In this document: in pieces, positions 15,522-23,671 of the stretch | How the letters are laid out: each line of letters begins with the position of its first letter | Numbering within the stretch: position 1 is the stretch's first letter | Source: Candidatus Poribacteria bacterium | Lineage (GTDB): Bacteria; Poribacteria; WGA-4E; WGA-3G | Direction: 5' to 3' | Length of the DNA: 46,211 bases | NCBI GenBank assembly: GCA_022827225.1 | Contig: JAJDTJ010000114.1 | Location: 1 to 46,211, forward strand | Program-made: the position numbers and the translations under genes | Notes under the pieces: generated by a model | What the model saw: the letters and a program-made list of their open reading frames with translations, nothing else | What the model was told of the DNA's origin: nothing | Databases searched by the model: none

Positions 15522-17276
15522 TTACTTCAGTATAACCATGCGTCGGGTTGCAGCAAAGTCGGCTGTCTGGAGCGTGTAGAAGTAGATACCGCTTGATACG
15601 CGCTCGCCAACAGCGTTCTTACCATCCCAATATGCTGCAGTCGCGGGTGTCATGTAGGAACCTACGGACTGTAAGCCTAAGTCTAACGTCCGAACCAATT
15701 GCCCCGTAACGTTGTGGATACTGATCGTAACTTCAGTCGGTTTGCTCAGTTGATAGGGAATCCACGTTTCAGGGTTGAACGGATTCGGGAAGTTCTGCGC
15801 GAGGATGGTGTCCTTCGGTTGCACATCGCCGACTCTTATTTGGAGGTCAAGGAAAGCGTTGCGGATGTCATCGGTTGAAACTGTTCGCTGGAAGGGACCG
15901 GAGACGATGTTACCGCGTTCGTCGTAGAGTGCGATTTCGAGTTTATCGCCAGCTTCAACGACGCTGTTGCGGTTCAGGTCTGCCCAGACAGCGGAGGAAC
16001 GTTTCGCGTTGTTTATAACGCTCTCCGTGGCGATAATGCCGGTGCGAAGGTTTTTTGCGACAAGGATGTACCCCGTGCCTGCTTCCATTCCCTGAACGTT
16101 GCTGGTGACGACAAACGCCCAGGTGTTTTTATTCTTGGAAAGTGTGGGTGCAGCTGGGGCATCATCAGCGGCTTCAGGCTGGTTAGCCCAAGCTGTTCCG
16201 GTGAACTTCGCCATACCGCCAGTTGGTGTATTGACGATATACCCGATACCACCGTCAATGCCGAAGCCATCATCTTCATCAAGGGTAGTGTAAGTACTAA
16301 ACTCCTGAGTTGCCACATCTAATCGGATAACGAGGGTTGCCTCTAACATTGCTGCCAATGATTTTGCGGTATAAGGCTCCTCCGGCATTAATGGAATAGA
16401 AATCATGTTCAAACCGGGTTCAAGCGTGAGATCAAAACTGGCAGTTTCGGTTACCATGGGTTCTTCGACCGTTGGTTCCGCAGGCGCTTCAACCTCAGTT
16501 CCCTCTTCAGGAGTTTCTTGAGTGGTTTCCTCGGTAGTCTCCTCAGTTACTTCTTCAGCAACTTCCTCGGTAGTCTCTTCAGTCGGTTGCATATCCTCGG
16601 CAGATGGTTCTACTAAATTGTAGCTCTGCAATTCGTACGTAACATCTTGGTCAACATCCTCAAATTTGATGGGTCCTACATCAGGTGCCAACCATTGGTT
16701 AAATTCAAAGCGTATAATAGCGAGTGCCGTCACGGCTTTACGCTTAATGTTTAACTTGGCGCAGTCTTGAAATACGCCGGCTGCCGTTTCAACATCCTCG
16801 ATTGCGACGACTTCTATGGTGCTGGTGCTGGTTACCGGACCGACGAGCTGCAGCTCTGTCTCTGTCACAATTTCCCACTGATGCCCGACTGGCAATGCGG
16901 TTGGGAAAAAGATGACGGGTGGGTCAAAAGTTGCCTCTGCGATGCCGTACGCGCCTTCATCTGTGATAGTGTGATGCAGTAGAATCCCTTCCTCATTCAG
17001 CGTGACAAAATATCTGTCATGGTCAGTTGGCTCGCCGGTAGGATCGCTTGTAAGGCTCTTCACGATGTTCAGGATATTAAGTTCTTGTCCGTTGATGACT
17101 TCGGGTCCTGTAATGGAATAGGTGAGTTTCTCAGCCTCGTCGTTACTCTCCAGATTCCAAGTATTCCCGACTTCAAGTGGATAATAATTTTGTGCGGTTG
17201 CTGTAAACGCGAAACCACAGATAATGCTTAGGACGAAGAACGGTTTCAACCAATTCAGAAGTTTGGTAGATTTCAT
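15522..17276 (-). CDS. Secreted protein with FlgD-like/T9SS-type C-terminal module
   Basis: 584 aa. Signal peptide (1-28), then the paralogous domain starting QNYYPLEVGNTWNLES, an acidic Thr/Glu-rich linker (about 228-285), a middle region beginning FDLTLEPGLNMISIPLMP that resembles the Poribacteria-type repeat near surface proteins, and a C-terminal FlgD-Ig/T9SS type A-like domain (QNFPNPFNPETWIPYQLSKP, ISIHNVTGQLVRTLDLG, SSGIYFYTLQTADF, ending RRMVILK). Such C-terminal domains direct type IX secretion in Bacteroidota; whether this organism has that system cannot be seen here. AAGGAGTCG precedes the ATG and a strong terminator follows. Confidence 0.88.
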   Translation of the reverse strand: MKSTKLLNWLKPFFVLSIICGFAFTATAQNYYPLEVGNTWNLESNDEAEKLTYSITGPEVINGQELNILNIVKSLTSDPTGEPTDHDRYFVTLNEEGILLHHTITDEGAYGIAEATFDPPVIFFPTALPVGHQWEIVTETELQLVGPVTSTSTIEVVAIEDVETAAGVFQDCAKLNIKRKAVTALAIIRFEFNQWLAPDVGPIKFEDVDQDVTYELQSYNLVEPSAEDMQPTEETTEEVAEEVTEETTEETTQETPEEGTEVEAPAEPTVEEPMVTETASFDLTLEPGLNMISIPLMPEEPYTAKSLAAMLEATLVIRLDVATQEFSTYTTLDEDDGFGIDGGIGYIVNTPTGGMAKFTGTAWANQPEAADDAPAAPTLSKNKNTWAFVVTSNVQGMEAGTGYILVAKNLRTGIIATESVINNAKRSSAVWADLNRNSVVEAGDKLEIALYDERGNIVSGPFQRTVSTDDIRNAFLDLQIRVGDVQPKDTILAQNFPNPFNPETWIPYQLSKPTEVTISIHNVTGQLVRTLDLGLQSVGSYMTPATAAYWDGKNAVGERVSSGIYFYTLQTADFAATRRMVILK

Positions 17277-17327
17277 AATTTACGACTCCTTAAATGAAGT
17301 GAAATATATAAGCGTGAACAATATGTA

Positions 17328-17531
17328 CTATCCTATCGGAACCCACGTGAAAACCGGTGAAAACACGAATAGTGGATCGTGGCGCGGCGCGGCAGTGTCA
17401 GAAGGGACATGCTGTCCCTCTGGAGAGATGTCCTCTTTTTCTGACACATATTGATATCCGAGCCACATTCCAGCTGCTATCGCCAGTACAGCGATGCCAA
17501 TTGCAACTAATACCACTTTCCAAGTTACCAT
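17328..17531 (-). CDS. Small single-pass membrane protein
   Basis: 67 aa, unrecognised. Residues about 4-27 form one transmembrane helix (VVLVAIGIAVLAIAAGMWLG), followed by a short polar tail. GAGGTC lies about 5 nt before the ATG. It stands between two secreted paralogs on the same strand, 51 nt upstream of the 584-aa gene start. Probably real given the ribosome binding site and a coherent membrane segment; role unknown. Confidence 0.55.
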   Translation of the reverse strand: MVTWKVVLVAIGIAVLAIAAGMWLGYQYVSEKEDISPEGQHVPSDTAAPRHDPLFVFSPVFTWVPIG

Positions 17532-17785
17532 GTTGACCTCTTTTAGGTTCCGTGTGATAGGTCTTAGGTGCTACAAAATGCCCCGTTAGAGAATGTAACC
17601 GAGCGATTGATTTCAAGGTTACAATTATTTTTTTAGTAGTGAAAATACTAAAACGGATTTAACCTTTTATTTTCTTCGGTTTCAAAATAGGTTTTCTACT
17701 TTGTGTTGGACGAGGAGACCTCGCCCCTACGGTGATTTATTTTATCATGTAAGTTGCCAAAGTGCGACTATTGAACCAGATAAAC
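17532..17785. repeat. Non-coding gap with a GTAGGGGCGAGG-type repeat
   Basis: No gene seen. The segment 17706-17731 holds TTGGACGAGGAGACCTCGCC, a small inverted repeat (GAGG/CCTC) whose relatives appear as TGTAGGCGAGGTTTCCGACC at 925-944. Confidence 0.4.
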
Positions 17786-18691
17786 CTAATCGCTGAAATT
17801 ATGTGTAATGAGGACCAGATCCAAGATGTTAACGATCCCATCGCCGTTTACATCTGCTTCGGCGTTCGACTCACCGAAGTGAGAAGCGACGAAAGTGAGG
17901 TCCAAAATATTTACAGTGCCGTCGCCTGTCACGTCATACGGCAGTGGTTCAGGTGTCGTCTCTTCTTCGGGCGACTGTTCGGACACAGTGTGTTCCTCTG
18001 TTGTATCGGGTTCCTCAGGTTCAGTTGGCAGATTGGAACTTACCAATTTGGAGATCAAGCCTTCGCTGTTTTGGTATTGGACGGGTCCTATATCGGGTGC
18101 TAACCATTGATAAGTCGTCGCCTCAACATTTATGAAGCCCCCGGCGGAGAACGTTAACGCTAATTCAACCTTTGCACAGTTTTGGAAAGTTCCGGCGGGT
18201 GTCTCAAGGTCTTCAAATGCGACGACTTCCAAATTAGTGGTGCTTTTTCCGTCTATGGTCAGCCCGAAGTTCGATTTAATTTTTGCGTCGGCGACGATCT
18301 GCCACTTATCTCCTAATGTTAAGTTTAGGGGGAAGAAAGTTGCAGGTGTTGGAAAATCTGCTGTCACGACCCCGATATCGGCTTCCTGTAGGATAGTTCC
18401 GTGGAGTTTGATGTCCTCACTGCCGACAGTTAGGAAATATTTGTCGGTATCAATAAGGTCGCCAGTGTCGAGTTCTTCTATCTCAATTTTCAGGGTGATA
18501 ACCTCGGTGCCTTGAAAAGTTTCGGGCCCCTCAAGGCTATAGGTGCGCCGTTCTTTAGCATCTTCTAAAACCCAAGTGTTGCCGACATCTGCAGGATAAT
18601 AATTTTGGGCTGCCGCTGTAAGGGCAAAACTGTAAGCGAGAACTAAAACCAGCACCGGCTTAAGCCTGCGGAAAAATATTTTTGTTTTCAT
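17786..18691 (-). CDS. Secreted dockerin-tailed protein, third paralog
   Basis: 301 aa. Signal peptide ending AAA|Q near residue 28, then the shared domain starting QNYYPADVGNTWVLED and containing the family motif YQWLAPDIGPVQ. A Thr/Glu/Pro-rich linker (about 213-247) leads to two dockerin calcium loops (DVTGDGTVNILDLTFVASHF, DVNGDGIVNILDLVLITHNF). Same architecture as 14433-15239 with a longer linker. Exported; calcium-binding C-terminus expected from the loop residues. Weak ribosome binding site (ACGGAA). Confidence 0.88.
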   Translation of the reverse strand: MKTKIFFRRLKPVLVLVLAYSFALTAAAQNYYPADVGNTWVLEDAKERRTYSLEGPETFQGTEVITLKIEIEELDTGDLIDTDKYFLTVGSEDIKLHGTILQEADIGVVTADFPTPATFFPLNLTLGDKWQIVADAKIKSNFGLTIDGKSTTNLEVVAFEDLETPAGTFQNCAKVELALTFSAGGFINVEATTYQWLAPDIGPVQYQNSEGLISKLVSSNLPTEPEEPDTTEEHTVSEQSPEEETTPEPLPYDVTGDGTVNILDLTFVASHFGESNAEADVNGDGIVNILDLVLITHNFSD

Positions 18692-18756
18692 AATTTGATT
18701 CCGTCCAATAAAATGGTGATGTGGATAATAAGTAACCGATTTCTAACCTTAGCGTA

Positions 18757-18785
18757 TTGACTTTTTCCAAATTTCGTGTGATAAT
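18757..18785 (+). promoter_or_regulatory. Sigma-70-type promoter upstream of the SDR gene
   Basis: TTGACT (18757-18762), 17-bp spacer, GATAAT (18780-18785): 5/6 and 5/6. The transcript would have a leader of about 200 nt crossing the REP-like hairpin at 18907-18951 before the SDR start at 19000. Confidence 0.5.
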
Positions 18786-18906
18786 AAGAGTATATTATCA
18801 TATTTATTGCAATTTTGCAAGGGATAAAATATATAGTTCGATTCCAAGGCTATTTAGTCTTTGTATCGCGAGCGTGTGGAAATCCGCAGAAATCCGCAGA
18901 AATACC

Positions 18907-18962
18907 GTTTTTGCTTGGGCGTTTCTTAAGCAAATACCCCCAAGCAAAAACACTCGCTCCTA
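18907..18962. repeat. REP-like element, full hairpin copy
   Basis: GTTTTTGCTTGGG (18907-18919) and CCCAAGCAAAAAC (18939-18951) are perfect 13-bp inverted arms, followed by ACTCGCTCCTA. Other copies in the window keep only the second arm. Confidence 0.65.
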
Positions 18963-18999
18963 TATACACATGCTTAAAGAGGAAAAAGAGGAAATATAG

Positions 19000-19731
19000 A
19001 TGCGTTTAGAAGGACAGATTGCAATTGTTACAGGTGGTGGCGGCGGTATCGGGAGAGCGACCTGCCTCGCCTTCGCGAGAGAAGGCGCGAACATCGTTAT
19101 TCCTGAAGTGAATATAGCGAATGCAGAAACGGTTTCAGCAGAGATAAGAGATCTCGGTAGACAGTGCTTAGTGATTGAAACAGATGTGGCGGATGGCAAT
19201 TCTGTCCGTGAGATGGTTCAGAAGACGCTCGAAACGTTTGGACGCATTGATATTTTAGTCAACAACGCCGGTATTTTTAGTTATACCCGTATAGATGCTT
19301 GTACCGAAGCGGAATGGGATCGGATGATGGCAGTGAATTTGAAAGGTCCGTTCCTCTGTTCTCAGGCGGTGATGGAGACGATGCAGGCGCAACGGTCTGG
19401 CCGGATTATCAATCTCGGTTCGTTGGCGGGCCAGGTCGGTGGTTTGGTGGCATCTGCTCCGTATTCCGCCTCAAAAGCGGGTGTGATGTGTCTGACGAAA
19501 TCGTTGGCGCGTGTGCTTGGCGAGTACGGTATTACAGTTAATTCTATTGCGCCGGGTGTGGCAGCAACGGAGATGGCAAAAAATCACCCGGATATGACGG
19601 ATCAGATTCCGTTGGGACGCGTTGCCGATGCTTCAGAAATTGCGAGTGCTATTCTATTTCTCGCCTCAGAAGAGGGACGTTATGTGACGGGCGCGACGCT
19701 GGATGTCAACGGTGGGATACGAATGGCATAA
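19000..19731 (+). CDS. Short-chain dehydrogenase/reductase (FabG-like classical SDR)
   Basis: 243 aa, the standard classical-SDR length. Catalyses NAD(P)-dependent oxidation or reduction of a hydroxyl/keto group in the cytoplasm. Seen: cofactor loop TGGGGGIG (11-18), NNAG (88-91), catalytic Ser141, Tyr155 and Lys159 in SxxxxxxxxxxxxxYSASK, PG turn after SIAPG, and the usual C-terminal YVTGATLDVNGGI. GAGGAAA precedes the ATG. An aldo/keto reductase follows after 124 nt of inverted short repeats, so they may be co-expressed. Substrate unknown; similarity to FabG is at family level only. Confidence 0.93.
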   Translation: MRLEGQIAIVTGGGGGIGRATCLAFAREGANIVIPEVNIANAETVSAEIRDLGRQCLVIETDVADGNSVREMVQKTLETFGRIDILVNNAGIFSYTRIDACTEAEWDRMMAVNLKGPFLCSQAVMETMQAQRSGRIINLGSLAGQVGGLVASAPYSASKAGVMCLTKSLARVLGEYGITVNSIAPGVAATEMAKNHPDMTDQIPLGRVADASEIASAILFLASEEGRYVTGATLDVNGGIRMA

Positions 19732-19749
19732 GTGGTTGTCAGTAGATTA

Positions 19750-19840
19750 GCCGACGGCTGTCAGCCGTCAGCAATCAGCAAAGAGGGCTTCTGTTAATCA
19801 AAAACCTCTTGTTACTGATGGCTGACAGCCGATAGCCATT
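19750..19840. repeat. Inverted pair of GTCAGC-type short repeats
   Basis: GGCTGTCAGCC at 19756-19766 and its reverse complement at 19820-19830, with further imperfect pairing (CCGTCAGCAATCAG against CTGATGGC), form a long stem with AAGAGG/CCTCTT inside. It lies between the SDR and aldo/keto reductase genes. Confidence 0.6.
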
Positions 19841-19855
19841 AAAAGGAGGAATAAT

Positions 19856-20863
19856 ATGGAATATAGGACGCTTGGACGGGCGGGTGTAAAAGTTTCGCCG
19901 CTCTGTCTCGGTACAATGATGTTCGGTGGACCGACGAATGAGAGGGATTCGATTCGGATTATTCATCGCGCTATGGACGCGGGTATCAATTTTATGGACA
20001 CTGCGAATGTCTATAATGACGGTGAATCTGAGCGGGTTATCGGGAAGGCGGTTCGCGCGAACCGAGAGAAATGGGTTATCGCTACGAAGGTACACGGTTC
20101 GATGGGAGATGATGTGAATGCAGCAGGGTCACACCGATTTCACATCATGTCGGCGGTTGAAGCGAGTCTCGAACGGCTCGGTACGGATCATATTGACATT
20201 TATTACTTACATCGCTGGGATGCATCTACGCGAATTGCGGAATCGTTACGTGCTTTGGACGATTGTGTGCGGCAAGGGAAAGTGCGTTACATCGCCTGTT
20301 CTAATTTTCAGGCGTGGCGTATCTGTGAGGCACTCTGGACGAGCGAGAAGCACGGATTGGAAGAGTTCGTATGTGTGCAACCGCTGTACAATATTGTGAA
20401 TCGAGATATTGAAGTGGAGTTGCTGCCGTTTTGTGAAAAGTATGGTGTCGGTGTTGTGCCGTATAGTCCTTTGGCGCGGGGTGTCCTGTCGGGTAAGTAT
20501 CTGCCGGGTGAAGAACCTCCGGCAGGTTCAAGAGCGGCGCGAAAAGATAGACGGATTTTACAGACCGAACTCCGCGAGGAGAGTTATGAAGTCGCGCAGG
20601 AACTCGGACCGTTAGCGGAGGCACACAGTAAGACGTTGACACAGTTTTCATTGGCGTGGGTGTTGGCAAATCCGGTGATTACTTCTGTCATTATCGGTCC
20701 GCGCACGATGGCGCAACTTGAGGATAACTTGGGGTGTTTGGATTGTAAGTTAACGGAGTCCGATGAAAAGGCTATTGATCAACTGGTGCCGCCGGGAGAA
20801 CACACAGGGAAAGGGTATAATGATCCGGCATATCCTGTATTGGGACGGTTTAGAGCGGAATAA
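19856..20863 (+). CDS. Aldo/keto reductase family oxidoreductase
   Basis: 335 aa, NAD(P)H-dependent reductase with a TIM barrel, cytoplasmic. Seen: MEYRTLGRAGVKVSPLCLGT start typical of the YdhF/YajO-type branch, catalytic tetrad Asp48, Tyr53, Lys78 and His119 (DTANVYN, ATKVHG, IYYLHRWD), and cofactor-end motif VITSVIIGPRTMAQLEDNL. AAAGGAGGAA lies about 5 nt before the ATG. Follows an SDR gene in the same direction. Substrate unknown. Confidence 0.93.
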   Translation: MEYRTLGRAGVKVSPLCLGTMMFGGPTNERDSIRIIHRAMDAGINFMDTANVYNDGESERVIGKAVRANREKWVIATKVHGSMGDDVNAAGSHRFHIMSAVEASLERLGTDHIDIYYLHRWDASTRIAESLRALDDCVRQGKVRYIACSNFQAWRICEALWTSEKHGLEEFVCVQPLYNIVNRDIEVELLPFCEKYGVGVVPYSPLARGVLSGKYLPGEEPPAGSRAARKDRRILQTELREESYEVAQELGPLAEAHSKTLTQFSLAWVLANPVITSVIIGPRTMAQLEDNLGCLDCKLTESDEKAIDQLVPPGEHTGKGYNDPAYPVLGRFRAE

Positions 20864-20923
20864 GGTTCTAACAGTTTCAATTTTACGGGCATTCGTAGTT
20901 GTACAATGGAAAGAGGTGTTGGG

Positions 20924-21799
20924 TTACCTTAGCCACGGTAACATTCTGGAAAAGGCATGAGAGTCCTCTTTGACGAGGAAGAAATTCCTTTGGGATGTGT
21001 CAGAAAGCCTATTACATCGCCGGATAGAATGTTTCCTGATTTCATAGAGTTGATAGCCTAAGCTTGTGACGTAATCTTCAATCTCTGCGTAAATATCACG
21101 ATTTGTTTCACCGACATCTTTGAGTTCTGCCATTAAGAGCGGTGCGTGTGTTTTTAAACAGTGTTCACCGCCGCGTAGGACTTCTAACTGATAACCCTCT
21201 ACATCAATTTTGACGAAATTCGGAGCCGGTAGTTCGCGAAAAAGGTTGTCGATAGTGTCAAGTGTCACGCGTTCGGATGCGGTTCGCTTGTTGACGTATT
21301 TTAAGGAAGCGGTGCCTTCGGCAAGTCCGGCTTCGGAATAGTGGAGACGGCGTTGCTCTATTTTATCACCGATTCCTTTGTTAATCACAGTGGTGTTTGT
21401 GAACCGATTGAGAGAGACGTTTTCATGGAGGTAACCGTAGGCGCGTGATGCGGGTTCAAACGCTATAACTGCGCCGCTATCCCCAACCTGTGAGGCGAGG
21501 AGACAGGTGTAGAACCCGATGTTTGCGCCGATGTCCCAACAGATATCCCCCGGTTTGATCATCTTCAGAAGTTTGGTGACGATATATCTTTCGTCATGCG
21601 TGCCGTAAAAATAGAGGTATTGGTGTTCGGGGTTCGCTAAGTTGGCTTTCAATCGGAACTTGTGTTTGGTCTCGAAGGTTGTTGTTGGATTTTCGGGCGT
21701 AATCCAGTCTCTGGTAAAGTTCAGGAGTAGGCTTTTCCCATCCGTGATTGGAGACCACTGAAGGTAGCCGCGGACAAGCCGATTGAGTTGCCGGTTCAT
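20924..21799 (-). CDS. FkbM family SAM-dependent methyltransferase
   Basis: About 291 aa from the ATG at 21799; a GTG two codons earlier (21805) is also possible. O-methylation of a small molecule or glycan is expected from the family. Seen: SAM-binding motif DICWDIGANIGFYTCLLAS, VIAFEPASRAYGYLHENVSL, and the FkbM C-terminal signature NFVKIDVEGYQLEVLRGG. The start codon overlaps the stop of the PhyH dioxygenase gene upstream (ATGA), so the two are translationally coupled and probably act together. Substrate unknown. Confidence 0.9.
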   Translation of the reverse strand: MNRQLNRLVRGYLQWSPITDGKSLLLNFTRDWITPENPTTTFETKHKFRLKANLANPEHQYLYFYGTHDERYIVTKLLKMIKPGDICWDIGANIGFYTCLLASQVGDSGAVIAFEPASRAYGYLHENVSLNRFTNTTVINKGIGDKIEQRRLHYSEAGLAEGTASLKYVNKRTASERVTLDTIDNLFRELPAPNFVKIDVEGYQLEVLRGGEHCLKTHAPLLMAELKDVGETNRDIYAEIEDYVTSLGYQLYEIRKHSIRRCNRLSDTSQRNFFLVKEDSHAFSRMLPWLR

Positions 21800-22614
21800 C
21801 CCCACGTCTCAAGTCCGAGTAGTTTTTTGCCGAGTTCGGTGAGGTATGCGGTTTCGCCGGATTCATGCTCTTTTTCTGCGCGTTCACCGCCGAAGCCTGC
21901 CATCCGCTTTTCCCAAGCATTGATCCGTCGCTGGCGTGCCTCCTGATTGGTTTCGCCTGCCGGGTACATGGTGATGTATTGAGCAACGCGCGGTGTGTCA
22001 GCAGTGTTGATGCCTGCGCTGTGTGGCAATGCGCTGTGCCAAATGACGAGGTCCCCTGCCTGACCTGGTACAGGAATCGCACCGAGTGCCACTAAATCCT
22101 GCTTTTTCGGATCCGTGTCGGCTGGGAGGCTTTTTATCCACGCCTCAATCTTGTTATGGAATCCAGGTACACAGGTGAATGCGCCTTGGTTGGCGGCGGT
22201 ATCGGTAAGATAGAGAACGCCTTGCACATGGAAACGGATGGGTAGGTCAATGGAGGTATCCCAGTGAAGCCCTAAGTTTGTGCGTTCAAATTTACCGGGT
22301 ACGTTGGGAGGACTCATGCTCGCTCGATCAAAACTCACCCAGAGTTTCTCTGTGCCCCAAATTTCGGCGAAAGCCTGATAGAGGCGCGGGGACTGACGCG
22401 TTGCCCATAGTGCCGGATGTTGGTAGATTTCGACCATGATGCCTTTACGGGGTGGGTCGGGGTACCAACTGTCACGGTTATCGGCATCCATTTCGATGAA
22501 ATCCCAAACCGCTTTAGCGGCATCTTGTATTAATTCTCGCGGTGCAGCATCACGGATAACGACGTAGCCGTGTTCTTCCCAAAAAGCGCGATCTTCGGAA
22601 CTTAAAACTGCCAT
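21796..22614 (-). CDS. Phytanoyl-CoA dioxygenase (PhyH) family Fe(II)/2-oxoglutarate oxygenase
   Basis: 272 aa. Family enzymes hydroxylate varied small molecules with Fe(II), O2 and 2-oxoglutarate. Seen: iron-binding HxD as His117-Trp-Asp119 in LGLHWDTS, a distal His (193 or 198) in IWHSALPHSAGIN, and Arg209 for 2-oxoglutarate in NTADTPRVAQYITMY. GGAGGAAAA precedes the ATG. Stop overlaps the FkbM methyltransferase start, which suggests tailoring of the same product. PhyH genes are notably abundant in Poribacteria, which supports the taxonomic inference. Confidence 0.93.
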   Translation of the reverse strand: MAVLSSEDRAFWEEHGYVVIRDAAPRELIQDAAKAVWDFIEMDADNRDSWYPDPPRKGIMVEIYQHPALWATRQSPRLYQAFAEIWGTEKLWVSFDRASMSPPNVPGKFERTNLGLHWDTSIDLPIRFHVQGVLYLTDTAANQGAFTCVPGFHNKIEAWIKSLPADTDPKKQDLVALGAIPVPGQAGDLVIWHSALPHSAGINTADTPRVAQYITMYPAGETNQEARQRRINAWEKRMAGFGGERAEKEHESGETAYLTELGKKLLGLETWG

Positions 22615-22634
22615 CTTTTCCTCCAGTAACTAAG

Positions 22635-22775
22635 GTTGACAGCCATCAGCAGTCGGCTGTCAGTTTGAGCTGTTGGGTTTCGCTAAATCTATCTTCCCGA
22701 AAGGTTCATTGAAGAACGGAACACAAGATATAGCGAAAATGCGTCTGTGGCTTTACCGTTCAACCCAACCTACGT
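22635..22775. repeat. Short repeat tract plus GTTGGGTT...AACCCAACCTAC repeat
   Basis: 22635-22665 is a GACAGCC/GGCTGTC tract of the short-repeat family. 22672-22775 carries TGTTGGGTTTCGCTAAA and ends CAACCCAACCTACG, an inverted pair like that at 8098-8205. It runs up to the stop of the membrane gene (22760). Confidence 0.5.
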
Positions 22776-23218
22776 AAGTAGGCAGATAGAAAGATAACAA
22801 TCAATCCTAAGATTATCGTAAGGTTGAGCCATGGTGCGGGTCTTTTTTGATACACGCCGAACACCGGATATGGAAATGTCAGGACGACTGCTAACGTAAA
22901 TATTAGAAAGACGATAAAGAGTTTGATACCTAAGACGAAGATGTAAAGCGAGTAATCTGAAACAACTGGATCAATAGCGGCTTCTGCGCGTGCGCTGCGA
23001 AAAAAGGTAATAAAGTTATATAAACCGGATATGAGGATGGTTAACAACGCTGTCCAGACAATTCCACTGAAGCGTCGCAAGGCAGACGCGATCAAGTTTT
23101 CGGACTCAGTGGAACGGTTGGCAATCGGCAGCAGAACAACGCGAAAGAAAAAGAATCCTCCTATCATCAGGACGACAGATCCGACATGTATCCATTGTAT
23201 CAACGATTTCAAAAACAT
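22760..23218 (-). CDS. CopD-like four-helix membrane protein
   Basis: 152 aa from the ATG at 23218. A longer frame to 23302 is possible but its extra residues are translated from the short repeat array at 23226-23300, so it is rejected. Seen: four hydrophobic helices, the first SLIQWIHVGSVVLMIGGFFF with a His in the membrane, then GIVWTALLTILISGLYNF, LFIVFLIFTLAVVLTFPYPV and LTIILGLIVIFLSAYL. This resembles the CopD/DUF family of inner-membrane proteins with conserved His; a copper or heme role is only suggested. No strong ribosome binding site. Confidence 0.75.
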   Translation of the reverse strand: MFLKSLIQWIHVGSVVLMIGGFFFFRVVLLPIANRSTESENLIASALRRFSGIVWTALLTILISGLYNFITFFRSARAEAAIDPVVSDYSLYIFVLGIKLFIVFLIFTLAVVLTFPYPVFGVYQKRPAPWLNLTIILGLIVIFLSAYLRRLG

Positions 23219-23225
23219 ATTCTTA

Positions 23226-23415
23226 TAGTTGTCAGTTGTCAGTGAAGAAGTTACCAGTAACCAGTTGCTAGTAACCAGTGAAGAAGTCTCTTTTACTGGC
23301 AACTGTTAACTGAAAGGTTTTCGTAGAAAACCGTACTTTGACCAACAACTCGACTCCGTTATAAATGTTAAGGCACGAGTTGTTGGTCAAAACTGATAGC
23401 CGACAGCCGATAACC
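23226..23415. repeat. Short repeat array with a 16-bp inverted-repeat insert
   Basis: 23226-23300 is an array of GTCAGT and CCAGTAACCAGT units; 23391-23415 a CTGATAGCCGACAGCCGATA tract. Between them TTTGACCAACAACTCG (23337-23352) and CGAGTTGTTGGTCAAA (23376-23391) form a perfect 16-bp hairpin, just past the molybdenum hydroxylase operon end; it may act as a terminator-like structure but has no T tract. Confidence 0.6.
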
Positions 23416-23419
23416 ATTT

Positions 23420-23659
23420 TTACACCACTGGCTTTCCGCCAATCGGATTAAAACAGGCGCGAGATTGTTTGCATGTATCGGGTGATACAAACTGATCATC
23501 GGGTCCTACGACTTGCATCGTGCAGTTGCACCAATAGTGTGCCCCTGGGTTGTTTTCAACGAGATTCTGCAGATTGCCGCCTGGAATATAGATCGCCTTC
23601 GTCCGCAGGTTTTGGCAGATCGGACGATTAAAGATTGGAAGTGTCTTTCCTTCTAACAT
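23420..23659 (-). CDS. Small Cys-rich protein at the end of the molybdenum hydroxylase operon
   Basis: 79 aa, family not recognised. Five cysteines at residues 15, 44, 46, 63 and 69, including a CNC pair, suggest metal or Fe-S binding. No signal peptide. AAAGGAG lies about 6 nt before the ATG and the FAD subunit stop is only 12 nt upstream, so it is very likely the last gene of the operon. It occupies the place where a cofactor chaperone is often found in related operons, but shows no similarity to PaoD/XdhC that I can see. Role unknown. Confidence 0.75.
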   Translation of the reverse strand: MLEGKTLPIFNRPICQNLRTKAIYIPGGNLQNLVENNPGAHYWCNCTMQVVGPDDQFVSPDTCKQSRACFNPIGGKPVV

Positions 23660-23671
23660 ATTGCTACTCCT

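Noticed and set aside
23219..23302. N-terminal extension of the CopD-like protein
   Set aside because: Translated from the CCAGTAACCAGT repeat array; the remaining protein already begins at a natural membrane-protein start.
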